Assembly: GCF_032118995.1 (NCBI RefSeq) | Contig: NC_092661.1 | Location: forward strand, 374,501 to 438,500 | From: Asterias amurensis | Taxonomy: Eukaryota > Echinodermata > Asteroidea > Forcipulatida > Asteriidae | Direction of reading: 5' to 3' | DNA: 64,000 bases | Shown here: positions 23,369 through 34,079 of the stretch, piece by piece | Layout of the letters: the number at the start of each line of letters is the position of its first letter | How positions within the stretch are numbered: the first letter of the stretch is position 1 | Made by a program: the position numbers and the translations under genes | Notes under the pieces: model-generated | What the model was told of the DNA's origin: nothing | What the model saw: only the letters and a program-made list of their open reading frames with translations | Database searches by the model: none

Positions 23369-23755
23369 TAAAGGCAGTGGACACTATTGGTAATTACTCA
23401 AAATAATTATTAGCATAAAACTTTTCTTGGTGACGAGTAATGGGGAGAGGTCGATGGTATAAAACAGTGAGAAACAGCTCCCTCTGAAGTGCCATAGTTT
23501 TCGAGAAAGAAGTAATTTTCCACGAATTTGATTTCGAGACCTCAGATCAGATTTAGAACTTGAGGTCTTGAAATCAACCATCTAAATGCACACAACTTCT
23601 GTGACAGGGGTGTTTTTTTCTTTCATTATTATCTCACAACTTCGATGACCGATTGAGCTCAAACTTTCACAGGTTTGCTATTTTATGCATATGTTGAGAT
23701 ACACCAACTGTGAAGGCTAGTCTTTGACAATTACCAATAGTGTCCACTGCCTTTA
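23369..23755. mobile_element. Family A MITE, copy 5
   Basis: Ends TTTAAAGGCAGTGGACACTA and TAGTGTCCACTGCCTTTAAA, consistent with a TTAA or TA target duplication. Inner blocks are intact; oriented like copy 3. Confidence 0.92.
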
Positions 23756-24230
23756 AACTAAGAGCAGGAATAAGTATAAAAGATATTATATCATTAAAAA
23801 ACATTTTCAAACAGCTGAATGTAAACTAGTATGAAAACTTCACTCACCGCGAACTTGTTAATAACTATTGCTCCAGACATGCCAGAAGAAATGATAAGGC
23901 ACACAACATTAATTATCAATGAAACATTAGCCTAGATATCAACAATGAGTTCAGTCTCATAAAAAGTAGTAATTGTTTGCACAGAAACACTAAATAGTAT
24001 ACATGTGTAAATCCTGAGTATAATGTAGAAAAAAGTTGCTATTTTCTAAGTCCATGTTAAACATTATCTTTGTAACACATCTCTCGTCGCGAAAAATATT
24101 CAAGTCCTCTTTGTTGCCAGACTATTTCACTACAAGTATCACTACGCAACCTGCAACCTCAATTTCTGGGCCCATGTTTTTAAATTTAATGAAATAAATT
24201 AATAAGGGAATCAATGTGTGGTAAAAGAGG

Positions 24231-24346
24231 TTTTTAACTAGTGGTTTAATCCCAACGAGGCCTGGTTCTTGATAATTTTACCGAGACGAAGTCGAGGTAA
24301 ATTATAAAGAACCAGGCCTCGGCGGGTTTGAACCACTAGTTGAAAA
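24231..24346. mobile_element. Foldback element with a 50-bp stem
   Basis: AACTAGTGGTTTAATCCC and GAGGCCTGGTTCTTGATAAT are mirrored by ATTATAAAGAACCAGGCCTC and GGGTTTGAACCACTAGTT. The short centre is GAGACGAAGTCGAGG. The centre resembles those at 33441 and 56965. Confidence 0.85.
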
Positions 24347-24564
24347 CCGATTCAACACACTTTGATTTCCATTCATATTAACCTTTTCAGTCAAAAACAT
24401 CATCACTTTTTAGTCAAAAAGTAAAGTAAAATAAAATGCAAAAATTATAATTGTTAATTGATTTCTTTCAACAAAACACCCCTCCAGCTATGAAATGGTA
24501 AAGCCCTCCGCCGCCCTCGGGTAAACAACTCCTGATAAGGGAATGCTGTGCGCATCACGCGTGT

Positions 24565-24760
24565 GGCACAACTGTTTCAGCCGTTGCTCTCGACCAATAG
24601 GAATGAAGAAACTGTCTAAAAAGAACAGATGCAAGGTCACGCCCATGAATTAACACTTGTTACCGGTCATAAACAAAGGTTTATACACACCCACGTGACG
24701 CGCTCTCCACCAATCGGAATAGCGAAACTGTCTGAGGTATTTATGAATGTACATTTAAAA
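24565..24760. repeat. Diverged direct repeat
   Basis: CTCTCGACCAATAGGAATGA at 24589 and CTCTCCACCAATCGGAATAG at 24705 are each followed by GAAACTGTCT. The spacer contains CACGTGACGCG. Repeat-derived, no gene seen. Confidence 0.5.
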
Positions 24761-24881
24761 TCAGTTTCAAAGTTTGAAGCATGCAAGACATGCTCAATCT
24801 ATCTGGCCTTGAACTCCGCTCTTAAAGGGGCACAACAATTTTACTCTGGTAAGGGGACCACTATTAGGAAAATGTAAATGT

Positions 24882-25030
24882 GTATTGGACCTAATTTGGA
24901 CCTAAGGTATGATTTCAAAATAATTTGGGGTTGAACAAAGAAAGATTTACATGGGACTTGAACCAACGACCTCAGGATTAACGTGCAGGCACTTTACCAA
25001 CTGAGTTATCTACCCCTATGTTAAGGGTCT
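24882..25030 (-). mobile_element. tRNA-related SINE, minus orientation
   Basis: Minus strand: TAACTCAGTTGGTAAAGTGC resembles a tRNA A box region and GGTTCAAGTCCC a B box. A TCTTTGTTCAACCCCAAATT tail follows. A second copy is at 28870-29000. No complete tRNA cloverleaf with an acceptor stem was found. Confidence 0.7.
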
Positions 25031-25085
25031 CCCTATTGTGATATTTTTTCCAGGTCTCCAGTTAGAAGCCTTAATTGATTAGTCT

Positions 25086-28000
25086 TCAATACAAGGATCC
25101 ACCAAGATTGGTTTGAGAAAAATCTTTTGAAGATTTTGACAACTGTTCTCGATAGTCCATCAAACTCTGCCAGTCCTTCTTGCTCTCCCAAAGTTTGTTG
25201 TTTTTATGCATCTCATATGTGAACTGTGGCGTCTTCAGTTCATACCTGTTAAAAAAAAATACAAAAATAATCACTTGAATATTTTACTGTTACAATAAAA
25301 ATTGAAAAGGAGTAATAAAAAAAGGACAAAATAGAAACTAAAGAATATTTAAGAAAAATTGTATTCAGTTCAATGCACATCTTTTTTTCATTACCCTGGC
25401 TGACATCTGATGTCACATCAAGGTCGAGCGATTTAGTGAATTGGACTCAAGTTCTGTGTGTTGACTCATCAGGGTATGGGTTCGAATCCCATTCAAGCTA
25501 CTTTGTCCTTGAGCAAGACACTTAACTATAATTGCTTCTCAACACCCAGGGGAAATGGGTACCCGTCAAGGCAGAGATGGGTTCTTGTGATCAATTTAGC
25601 TTTAGTCGGCTTTTACTGTGCTACATACTTGGTAGCACAGACTGTATACTCCCCAGGGAGCTGAGATGGTTTAAGGAATGAACTGACGGCCCAGTGACCA
25701 GGGGTAATAATGTTGGAGCGCAATGATCATTCTTTTGAATTGCGCTATGTAAGAGTAGATATTATTATGACCTCAGACCTACCATTTAGGTGTAGGGCCT
25801 CTAATACGTTCGAGTTCCTCCTGCCGTTTGGATTCCAGCATCCGTTGTTCCTCCAGTCTTAATCTTTCCATCTTGAGTTGAGCAAGTTCATATTGATAAG
25901 GAGTTACAGATACAGTCTGATCTACCAAGGGCTGCGACGCTCTCAGGTAGTTATAGTCATACAGGGCACTTGCTTTAGGGTCGTCATAAGTACTAACACT
26001 ACTCCGGCCACTGCGCTGTCCAAATGTTGAATTAGACCTCATTGTTGATGATGACCGTCCACTTTTATTTCTAGATTCTTTTGCTGATTGAGCTCGTGCG
26101 TATTTTTTACTGACGGAGTTAGGCGGCTGTGGGGTCACAGTTCTCATGATGGATGGCATTTCTCCGAGAGTTACCGGAAAATAACTGCGTGTGAAATCAT
26201 CCAAATGCATCTGGTTTGCGATCTTACGCTGTGCGATTTCAGTGCCTATCATACCAGCAGTTCGGTTGACTGGAGAGACACGTGGAATGTCAATACCTAA
26301 ACTTTGAAATATCGGATACTCCGAGTCTTTGGTTAAATGGACAGGTCCTGTAAACCATTGAGATTCTTCTCGACTCTTCGGCTTTCCAGCAAGATCCTCT
26401 TCAAATCTTTGATTTTCTTTTCTGTCTTCCTCAATTAATTTGTGTAGTTCATCTTCAAAGCTATCGTCCAATTCATCTTCGTCGTTGTACTTGGAGCCAT
26501 TTGTGTGAATTAAATGTTCACTGAAGCTGACACTTTTATTAAGACTCTTGCTTAGACTGTTACTCAGGTTTGTGAGATCTAAACTCAACTCACTGTCCCT
26601 TGGGAATAAGCTTCGTTCTCTCCGTTGTTTTCTTGCTTCGGTACCACCATTCATGGATCCAAACAAACTCTCTGCATCAAAGACGGAATCCGTTTCCTCA
26701 TGTTTTCTTGACGAGTGCTCCTTATTTTGTCGTCTCTTTGGGGTGCTATGAGAACTACGTAAAGTGTCTCGAGTTGATGTTTGGCTGTCTGGACGGTAGA
26801 GGGTCGTCTGGGATAAGTTCCTTGTACTTATTGTTCGCTGGGAATTAGTCAGATAATCCTTTGGTTTGTCAAAGCTGCAAACAAAAATAAAACACTTTCT
26901 AAATTATAAAAGAAATTGCTGTTAAATGTTGTATTAAATGTTTAAAAACATTATCCTTTGTCCTTGTCGAAGAATTGAGATCAAAATTTGTTTTTGGGAC
27001 TGCCAACCTTTGTACAATTTAGGCAGAACAGTAGTGACAGATTAAATTAAAGCCATTGGACACTTTCGGAACAGAAAAAAAAAGTTCACAGATTTACAAA
27101 CAACTTACAACAGGGTTTAAAGAAGGTAATGGTGAAAGACTTCTCTTGAAATATTATTCCATGAAATGCTTTACTTTTTGAGAAAACATTAACAAAATTA
27201 GCAATTCTCGATATTGAGAATTACGGATTTATTTTAAACACATTTCATGACACTGCAACACTTGCGGAAACAACAAGGGTGGGTTTTCCCGTTATTTTCT
27301 CTGGACTCCGATGACAGATTGAGCCTAAATTTTCACAGGTTTGGTAGTTTTGGTACAATGTTTTATACCATCAACCTCTCCCCATTGCTTGTCACCAAGA
27401 AAGGTTTTCCTATACCCCTTTATAATACCCCACCATTTATTTTCCAACATTCTATAAACGGATCTTGTACTTCTATACTTCTACTTCTAAAATTATTTTG
27501 AGTAATTACTAATAGTGTCCACTGCCTTTAAAGCCATTATACACTTTCGGTAAACAGTATTGTCCAAGTCCCACACTTCGTGTATCACAACTTATATATA
27601 AAATAACAATCCTGTGGAAATTTAGGCTCAATCGGACATTGGAGTCGGGAGAAAATAACGGGAAAACCCACTCCTGTTTTCGCGCGTTTCGCCGTGTCAT
27701 GACATGTGTTTATAACAAATCCGTAATTCTCGTTAACAAGAATTTATATTGTTTTACCGTTTTCTCAAAAAGTAAAGCATTTCATGGACTAATATTTCAA
27801 GAGAAGTCTTTCACCATTACCTTCTGTAAACCCTGTAAATTATTTGTAAATCTGTGAACTTTTTTTTTTTTTTCTGTACCGAAAGGGTCCAATGGTTTTA
27901 AATAAAATGCATATTAAATATAATAGTGGTACTCCCTACGATTAGGTATTTTTGTGTACTGAAGTCATAATTAGCCCCACTTGAATGGCCAAGGATAGCT

Positions 28001-28401
28001 GAATCTATCCTTGGCCACACAAGTGTGGGGCTGAGTCATAATTAGTAGTTATATAAATTTGCCTCATTATTTACAGTACTACTTTAAGTATTTAGTATCA
28101 CTCAAATAATTTCGGATAGTTTAGTATTCGGAGCAATTTCACATAGAAAATAGCATTGCACTCCGTGGAAAAAAAAGCAATAGTTGTTGCAGCGCCTCGC
28201 CCATTCGAACTAAACCAAAAACGGCAATGAGCGCGTCCATAACAACGAAAACAACTCGCACTGTTTAACACTTCTTACGTACAATTCAAATGTTGAAATT
28301 GTCCAAATATATTCCTGAACTATTGATGATGAAATAAGTTTTTACCTTATTGGGGTTTGACGCCCATGAAGGACGAAATTACCGTCTGGATTTCGATTCA
28401 T
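25086..28401 (-). CDS. Unrecognised 435-residue coiled-coil protein
   Basis: Three coding exons close perfectly in frame. Exon 1 is 28346-28401 (MNRNPDGNFVLHGRQTPI, donor GTAAAA). Exon 2 is 25783-26874 (acceptor TTTGCAG, donor GTAGGT). Exon 3 is 25086-25245 (acceptor TTTAACAG), ending NLGGSLY-stop. The product is mostly hydrophilic and low in cysteine. Residues ~20-110 are Ser/Thr/Arg-rich, ~150-185 acidic, ~290-330 Ser/Arg-rich, and ~370-405 a likely coiled coil (QLKMERLRLEEQRMLESKRQ). The C-terminus is compact and probably conserved (PKWYELKTPQFTYEMHKNNK). There is no signal peptide, membrane segment or enzymatic motif. The composition suits a cytoskeletal or centrosome/cilium-associated protein, but that is inference and I cannot name an orthologue. 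Intron 1 holds two MITEs and intron 2 a SINE. Confidence 0.8.
25420..25770 (+). mobile_element. tRNA-derived SINE
   Basis: B box GGGTTCGAATCCC at 25478-25490, then CCTTGAGCAAGACACTTAAC and a tail GCGCTATGTAAGAG with TATTATTAT. Lies in intron 2 of the unrecognised gene, 13 bp from its exon 2 donor. Confidence 0.82.
27047..27536. mobile_element. Chimeric MITE: family B left half, family A right half
   Basis: The left end, AAAGCCATTGGACACTTTCG, and the blocks through CACAGGTTTGGTAG belong to family B (compare 27531-27901). From about 27355 the sequence switches to family A: CAATGTTTTATACCATCAAC, CTCTCCCCATTGCTTGTCAC, and end TAGTGTCCACTGCCTTTAAA. The terminal repeats therefore match two different families. 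Confidence 0.8.
27531..27901. mobile_element. Family B MITE
   Basis: Left end AAAGCCATTATACACTTTCG; right end CCGAAAGGGTCCAATGGTTT. Interior ACCGTTTTCTCAAAAAGTAA. It abuts the chimeric MITE through a shared CCTTTAAAG. Another family B copy is at 49883. Confidence 0.85.
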
Positions 28402-28657
28402 TTTCCAGACTTCTCGCTATCTGGCAACCATTAATAAAACAATCTTGATAAACTATTTACGCTGGTAATCGTTAATTTTTTACACACCGTATTAGCTTTA
28501 CACAGAACAGCGAGAACCAGTGAAATAGTCTGGCAACAAGTGATGTTGACCTAATTAAAGCGTTTACAGAGTACAGGTATAATTATTACTGTAGCGGTTT
28601 TGTAAATTCTTGCGTCGTCTGCTAGTGTTATACAATCATCGAAACAAATGTTTTATA

Positions 28658-28798
28658 GGGTGCGTTCGTTTAGCTTCCCTGGGTCGACCCCGGCGTGTGG
28701 CGGTTCTTTTTTCCAGGACGAACGTGGGTAATTATCTGCACACGATCGTCCTGGAAAAAAACCCCATCACACACCAGGGAAGCTAAACGAACGCACCC
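28658..28798. mobile_element. Foldback/MITE with GGGTGCGTTCGTTTAGCTTC ends
   Basis: GGGTGCGTTCGTTTAGCTTC is mirrored perfectly by GAAGCTAAACGAACGCACCC. A second inverted pair inside is TTTTTTCCAGGACGA / TCGTCCTGGAAAAAA. Confidence 0.92.
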
Positions 28799-28869
28799 AT
28801 AGACTTTTACTTTTATTTAGGGCTAGGGTCAGGCTAAGGAATGTCAGAAATTTGGAAATCACCACAAAA

Positions 28870-29000
28870 GGACCAAGTAAATTTTTAATTAATTTGGGTT
28901 GAACAAAGAAAAATTGACTGGAGTGGGACTTGAGCCTTTGGCCTCCATATCAAATTGCCGGGCTCTATCAACAGAGCAATTCTAGCCCAGTTTTCCCTGG
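28870..29000 (-). mobile_element. tRNA-related SINE, minus orientation
   Basis: Minus strand: TCTGTTGATAGAGCCCGG (A box-like), GGCTCAAGTCCC (B box-like), then TTTTTCTTTGTTCAACCC. Same family as 24882-25030. Confidence 0.7.
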
Positions 29001-29095
29001 TTCTTTTGTTAACATATGGGTTCTATACTAGTATTAAATGCTTGCAGTAACCACCGCTAATTATGGAACTAAAACTACCCCCCTCGCACCCAGTC

Positions 29096-29250
29096 ATACT
29101 CGGTAGTCTACTGGTTTGATACCTGCTCTAGAATGATAGGGGTTGTGGGTTCCAATCCCTACCAAGAAGTATGTCTGTGGATTTTCGACGGAACCCTGGG
29201 AAACCACCAAGTGGTGTTCAACTACCACGAATCAGTGAATGGGAAACAAA
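29096..29250 (+). mobile_element. tRNA-related SINE fragment
   Basis: CGGTAGTCTACTGGTTTGAT and GGGTTCCAATCCCTACC resemble A and B boxes of a tRNA-derived head. The body ends near GAAACCACCAAGTGG. Confidence 0.55.
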
Positions 29251-30839
29251 AGATACACCCAAAATTGTGAAAGCTTTTTGTTCAGTTTCCTTCCGTCAGT
29301 TATGCCTCTAGTTAGATTGCACCACAGCGCATCTCAAACTTTCCAGGGCCCCTAAGCGGGCCCAGACCCCACGCTGTAATGTAAAGACTTCGCTCTTGCA
29401 TTCTGCAACTTTGACAGATTTGGTCCCCCCCCCTAAAATTTTGGTCTTGATCCGCCTTCTGACTACTTTAGTATTGCATGCTCCCTACTGGGAGAAAAAA
29501 ACAAAACATGGAGTCGGGTAGGCACTAAAAACCCAATCAACAAAGTAACCCTAGACGTGCTTCGAACCAGGGTCCTAAAGGTGGAAAGTGAGAAACGTTA
29601 CCACTGGAGAAACAGAGCACTCCAACTCCAACAACATGGTATTCAAGTTTCATAGCTCAACAGCAAAAGCAATGAAGCGTAAGAAAACACAGAAATACAA
29701 GGGAACCTCTTCTATAATAAACACCATTTTATTAATTTTATTACTACATGCATCATCCTTCACTGGATAAAAATCGATCAGGAAAATATTGATCCGACAA
29801 CATTATATTTGTATTCAATCTATTAAATTTGAATACTTTCTCACATATTTTTACCCCGCTTAATTTTAAACAAAATTCACACTTAAAACCCAAAAATATA
29901 GTTTTGTTAACCATAGTGTAGAATTGTGAAATGAAAGCACTAAAGACCACTTCTAAACTGGAGTTTTTTCAAAACCACTGCACACACCAAATACATAGCA
30001 TGGAAGATCTCAACTATGGTACAAGCTTGAATAATTTGACCAGCAAAATTCACTTGACAGACTTTGCAAATTGAGATTCATGAAACTGACTGTACAGCAA
30101 GATGGGAATATACAACACAAATCGAGTACATGATCCTTGTACTCTGATCAAATACAAGTAAATTAAATGTTGATTCTCAACTCCACATTTCTAGGTTTCT
30201 TAAAATTCACTGTCCTTTAAGTAAAACCCTTCAAACTCACTGCATTTGAAGTGAAAACTCTTTAAAATCGCTGTCTTTGATAGCACTGCATTGATGCCTT
30301 TGAAATAGTTTAAAGGTGACTCAGAACAATGACTATTTAAAAAAAAGACTGGTACTTTTAAAGGCTTGCAGGTAAGTTCACTTCCTCATTTGAAGACAGG
30401 GTACCAGCAAATCTAACTTGGTGTTCAAATCACTCGCATTACTCTCATAATTGAAATAATGTACACAGGTGGGTTTATAAAACACCACTGAAAAGGCTAT
30501 GTATACTTATATAGAGAACCATGACTGTACAGTCAAACCCCTAAGGTTATTATGAAAGTTACAAAACTCTAGAATTTATTGCATTTAGAGTGTCAGGCAA
30601 TTGGACTAATATTGAATGTATTTTCTCTTAAAGATTTTGAAATTAAGAAAACAGATTTATTAGCTAAGGAAAGTAATTACATCATACACCCAAAGAATCT
30701 ACTAAAATAATCTATTCATCTATAATACTACTGCAATCAAACAACAATAATCAACTAAAAATAGAAATTTAATCGGGACAATTAAGAAGTAAACAAGTTT
30801 TCCCAATTGTTATTTACAAAGTTTTGCCACACTAAGTGA
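29251..30839. other. Intergenic / possible COX17 3' UTR
   Basis: No supported coding exon. Read on the minus strand it could be long 3' UTR downstream of the COX17 3' exon at 30952. Minus-strand AATAAA matches lie near 29727-29740 (TTTTATTAATTTTATTA on plus). Confidence 0.35.
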
Positions 30840-30952
30840 ACTAAATCTTTGCCTGAGGACAATCTCTTCATTTCCCAATACTCTTCTTAGTTTCCATGCA
30901 TTCTTCATCAATCCAAAGTCTCTTCACACAGTGAGATATGCTTGATCCTGAT
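30840..30952 (-). other. COX17: Candidate COX17 3'-UTR exon
   Basis: On the minus strand TTATTTTTCTAG ends at 30953 and is a good acceptor. The upstream COX17 exon has a GTATGT donor at 32079, 26 nt after the stop codon. That spacing would not trigger nonsense-mediated decay. The exon body has no meaningful frame. The far end is arbitrary. Confidence 0.45.
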
Positions 30953-31215
30953 CTAGAAAAATAACAACAAAACAAAGAAAACCAAAAGTGGTAATGTTCA
31001 ATTATGCTAATCAATTGCAATGAATGAAATGTTTTGTTATAGATGTGGTATAAATTATGGTGTTAAGCTCTCTTATACTTCCAACCCAAAGTTTCAAGTC
31101 CAACTAATTGTTTCTGAAATTAAAACAGTTATGCTATAAAAACCTGGAAACTTTACTTAAAATCATGGATACTCTACAAAACCTGAATGCTTTTAAAAAA
31201 CCTGAATACTTTAAC

Positions 31216-31345
31216 TTCAAAACCCGGGGTCGCTTTCACAAAGAACTTGGGACTAGTCCTAGGAGATATTAACACATGAGGCTAGTCCTAAAGTCAGGAT
31301 GAGTAACTCATTCTAACTTGAGATAAATAAGACTAGTCCTTACAA
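31216..31345. mobile_element. Diverged TTTCACAAAG-type MITE
   Basis: GGGGTCGCTTTCACAAAGAA, then GGGACTAGTCCTAGG, GGCTAGTCCTAAAG, GGATGAGTAACTC and GACTAGTCCTTAC. Related to 13834-13933; the right end is worn. Confidence 0.6.
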
Positions 31346-31484
31346 AATATAGTACAATATAGTACATCTATATGAGGTATGATATTATTAGGTACACAAT
31401 GGTTCAGTATAAGCAGCAATTAGGGACAGATGAACACATGTAGGTGTACCAACAATATACACAAATGCAAGCCATCATTGAATT

Positions 31485-31940
31485 AATAATAATAAATGAA
31501 CATTTATAAAGCACCATAAAAGCAGTGGAAACTATTGGTAATTACTCAAAATAGTTATTAGCGTAAAACCTTTCTTGGTGACAAGTAATGGGGAGAGGTT
31601 GATGGTATAAAACATTGTGAGAAACGGCTCCCTCTCAAGTGCCATAGTTTACAGAAAGAAGTAATTTTCCACGAATTTGATTTCAAGACCTCAGATTTAG
31701 AACTTGAGGTCTCGAAATCAACCATCTAAGCGCATACAACTTCGTGTGACAAGGGTGTTTTTTCTTTCAGTATTATCTCGCAACTTTGATGACCGATTGA
31801 GCTCAAATTTTCACAGGTTAGTTATTTTATGCATATGTTGAGATGCACCAACTGTGAAGGCTAGTCTTTGACAATTATCAATAGTGTCCACTGCCTTTAA
31901 GCAAATCCTCAAAGCGCTTTACACAAATATAAAAATCAGC
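31485..31940 (-). mobile_element. Retroelement 3' tail split by a MITE
   Basis: AATAATAATAAATGAACATT with TATAAAGCACC at the left and CCTCAAAGCGCTTTACACAA at the right together form the usual tail (minus strand) of a SINE/LINE of this genome. They are separated only by the family A MITE at 31517-31898. Confidence 0.65.
31517..31898. mobile_element. Family A MITE, copy 6
   Basis: Ends AAAAGCAGTGGAAACTATTG and CAATAGTGTCCACTGCCTTT. Internal CTCAAGTGCCATAG and ACTTGAGGTCTCGAAATC. Inserted in the retroelement tail described at 31485-31940. Confidence 0.9.
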
Positions 31941-32105
31941 TTAGTAAATTCAAAGAGAAAACACTCATAAAATCTTACAACAAGCAGATAAGCAAAAAAC
32001 ATAACAAATAGGAATGAAAAGAGTTGCATAGGTGTATAATATACTCCCATTTTAAAATAAATCACTTAGAAATACATACCATTGAAATTGTAGGTTTATC
32101 TGTTA

Positions 32106-34079
32106 CTATATATTGAATCCCATTTTCCTCATGCAACCTAAGTGAGCTTCGATGAGGTCTCCACATTCCGATTCACCTTTCTCCATTATACTAACAAAAG
32201 AAACAAAAACAAAATCACCATTTTAGAATGAAACACTGGTTGGCGACAATAATAATTAATAATACATGTGATAGTTAATTTACTTAGGCCTATATTGCAC
32301 CTATATTTATGTTTACATAAAATGTTAACAAGCGCATAACAAAATAATTAGAAAAATTTGACAATGAATAAAAAGCTAACAAATGTTAAAAGCAAGGAAA
32401 TACCACAATCCAAAAATATGGAAAAAACAATGTCATCAACTAAGTAGAGACCAGTGCCAAATGACATAAAGCTGTTTAGCAGAAAATGCTGCTCAGAAAA
32501 TTTGCTGAGCAAGAAATGAGTGGGGCACAAGTGACAACAGTACACGCTTCATGGATTATTGGTTGGTAACCTGTTTCTGCTGAGCAGATTGTGCTTTATA
32601 GCCAGAGTTTGCGCTTACAGGCTTTTTGAAATTGGGCCATGTGTAATTGGCCAATAAATATCATAGCTTTGGCTTCTGCTGTCACTAGAAACCAAAGCAA
32701 AGCTGTTGAGAAGTGAGAACAAGAATATTTTAATACAGTCAAGAAAACAAAAACAACATGTGTTCATTCATGCTGTTGTGCAAACTTCTAAAAACATAAA
32801 GAATATGTTATATTTTGAGATTTCAAATAAGGAACAACAATGGGATTTAGAAAATGACATAGTCTTAATATTAAAAAGCATTTTTAGTTTAGTTGGGCAA
32901 GAGAAAATGGGGCAACAGAAAACGGGGCAACAGGAAATAGTGCAACAGAAAAGAGGGACAAAATCCAACCAGTTCATCAACAGAGGAGATACAAATTGCC
33001 GCTGAATAATATGAAAATATGTTTATAAAATTAAAAATGGTCTGATCTCTGATCCGTACAAACTGGAATGGAAAGATCATGGAGGAAGGGAAATTACTGG
33101 TTGAACCACCAGTTGAGGTGGTAGAACAATTATTGTTATACCTCTGTACAAAATTGTGAAGTTGATTGGTCGAGAACCAATCACGTGCCGTGCTACAAAT
33201 ACGCATGTTACATGGCTCGACGGGTCGGGTAACATGAAAAGTGATGTACACCGGTATACATCACCTTGATCGTTCCCAGCGTTGGTCGATTTCCAGCGCT
33301 GTGTACGCAACAACCGCGGGTTCGAGGGAATTGTTTCTTGTTCGTCTGCTTATTAAACAATGAATAGTCCGTCGTAATAAAGTTTGAAGATGACAACAGA
33401 ACTGTGAATAATAATGTCACAAAGGTATAACAAAACAATTGTTGCACGCTGTGACTAGGGTCCATGGGTTTTGTACACCCTCGAGGGAAAAAGGCACCCT
33501 CGGCTTCGCCTCGGGTGCCATTTTCCCCCTCGGGTGTACAAACATGGACCCCGTCACAGCGTGCAATAATTGTATATTATTGGTCTACCTCCATCTATGG
33601 TTGAAGTGTACTCCTTCCTAGAACTATTTCGGTTTTGTTCCGCTATCATCTCCGCGAACGACAGCGGAATGAAACTGAAATAGTTCTAGGAGTAGTTAAA
33701 AGTGTACCCTTCCTCTCATTATTATTGAACAAGGCTACAGAACAGGCTGAAGCCTATATAGGATAGTAATTTTACCTTTAGTATTGCAAGTAGAAATTCA
33801 AAGTTACTATCATTTTATCATGACTATTAATTATTGTAAAAGTTGTACTCCACGATTCTATTCTTCGTCTGGCTGGCTGATGAACACCAGACGAAGTCGA
33901 AGGTCAAACTCAAAGGACCATTGGGGAAGGATTTTTCCTCCATGTTTTTACACTCACCAAGCATCCCTTTCTTTTTTCGTTTCTGGACAGGCACAACATG
34001 CTTTCAGCTTCGGTTTCTCAACTTCAGCTTCGACAGCTACTGCTACAGCTTCAGATTGCGTTTCAATTGGTTCCGGCAT
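32106..34079 (-). CDS. COX17: COX17, mitochondrial copper chaperone
   Basis: Delivers Cu(I) in the intermembrane space to SCO1/SCO2 and COX11 for cytochrome c oxidase assembly. Exon 1 is 33958-34079, from ATG ([10 protein letters not shown]) to a GTGAGT donor. Exon 2 is 32106-32190, with acceptor TTTGTTAG and ending MRKMGFNI-stop. The junction completes a Cys codon (TG|T). The 68-residue product (human 63) has every hallmark. [11 protein letters not shown] supplies the copper-binding Cys28-Cys29. The twin CX9C motifs are Cys31/Cys41 and Cys50/Cys60. The C-terminal block [19 protein letters not shown] is family-diagnostic. The N-terminus is an acidic Glu/Val/Ala stretch longer than in mammals. 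A GTATGT donor 26 nt past the stop predicts a spliced 3' UTR. Head to head with TAF13. Confidence 0.96.
32458..32640. mobile_element. Interspersed repeat, 'TAAGCACAA...TTACAGGC' family
   Basis: Blocks AAAGCTGTTTAGCAGAAAAT, GGGGCACAAGTGACAACAGT, GGTAACCTGTTTCTGCTGAG and GCTTACAGGC recur, diverged, at 53936-54110 and 62391-62560. Non-coding. Confidence 0.65.
32894..32955. repeat. 15-bp minisatellite, four units
   Basis: Imperfect repeats of GGGGCAACAGAAAAC. The minus-strand FLLPHFLLP-type peptide is a by-product. Confidence 0.85.
33441..33569. mobile_element. Foldback element, 129 bp
   Basis: GTTGCACGCTGTGACTAGGG with TCCATGGGTTTTGTACACCC is mirrored by GGGTGTACAAACATGGACCC and CGTCACAGCGTGCAA. 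The inner arms are GGCACCCTCGG / CCTCGGGTGCC around CTTCG. Flanking AACAATTATTGTTATACC at 33127 may be a relic of an outer arm. Confidence 0.88.
33616..33691. mobile_element. Small foldback (TCCTAGAACTAT ends)
   Basis: TCCTAGAACTATTTCGGTTT and GTTCCGCT are mirrored by AGCGGAAT and GAAATAGTTCTAGGA. Shares its outer 12 bp with the foldback in the TAF13 intron at 35185. Confidence 0.85.

Larger units (their letters stand above)
32191..33957. other. COX17 intron with several repeats
   Basis: Between the COX17 exons lie a retroelement-like inverted-end repeat (32458), a short minisatellite (32894) and two foldbacks (33441, 33616). Open frames here are low-complexity and unsupported. Confidence 0.6.

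Noticed and set aside
24950-25030. Possible tRNA genes here and at 25478, 28930, 29105 and 14349
   Set aside because: A and B box-like blocks exist but no complete cloverleaf closes, and each is followed by a recurring SINE body or tail.
32768-33313. Minus-strand open frames with FLLPHFLLP repeats as a membrane peptide
   Set aside because: The pattern is produced by a 15-bp minisatellite inside the COX17 intron.
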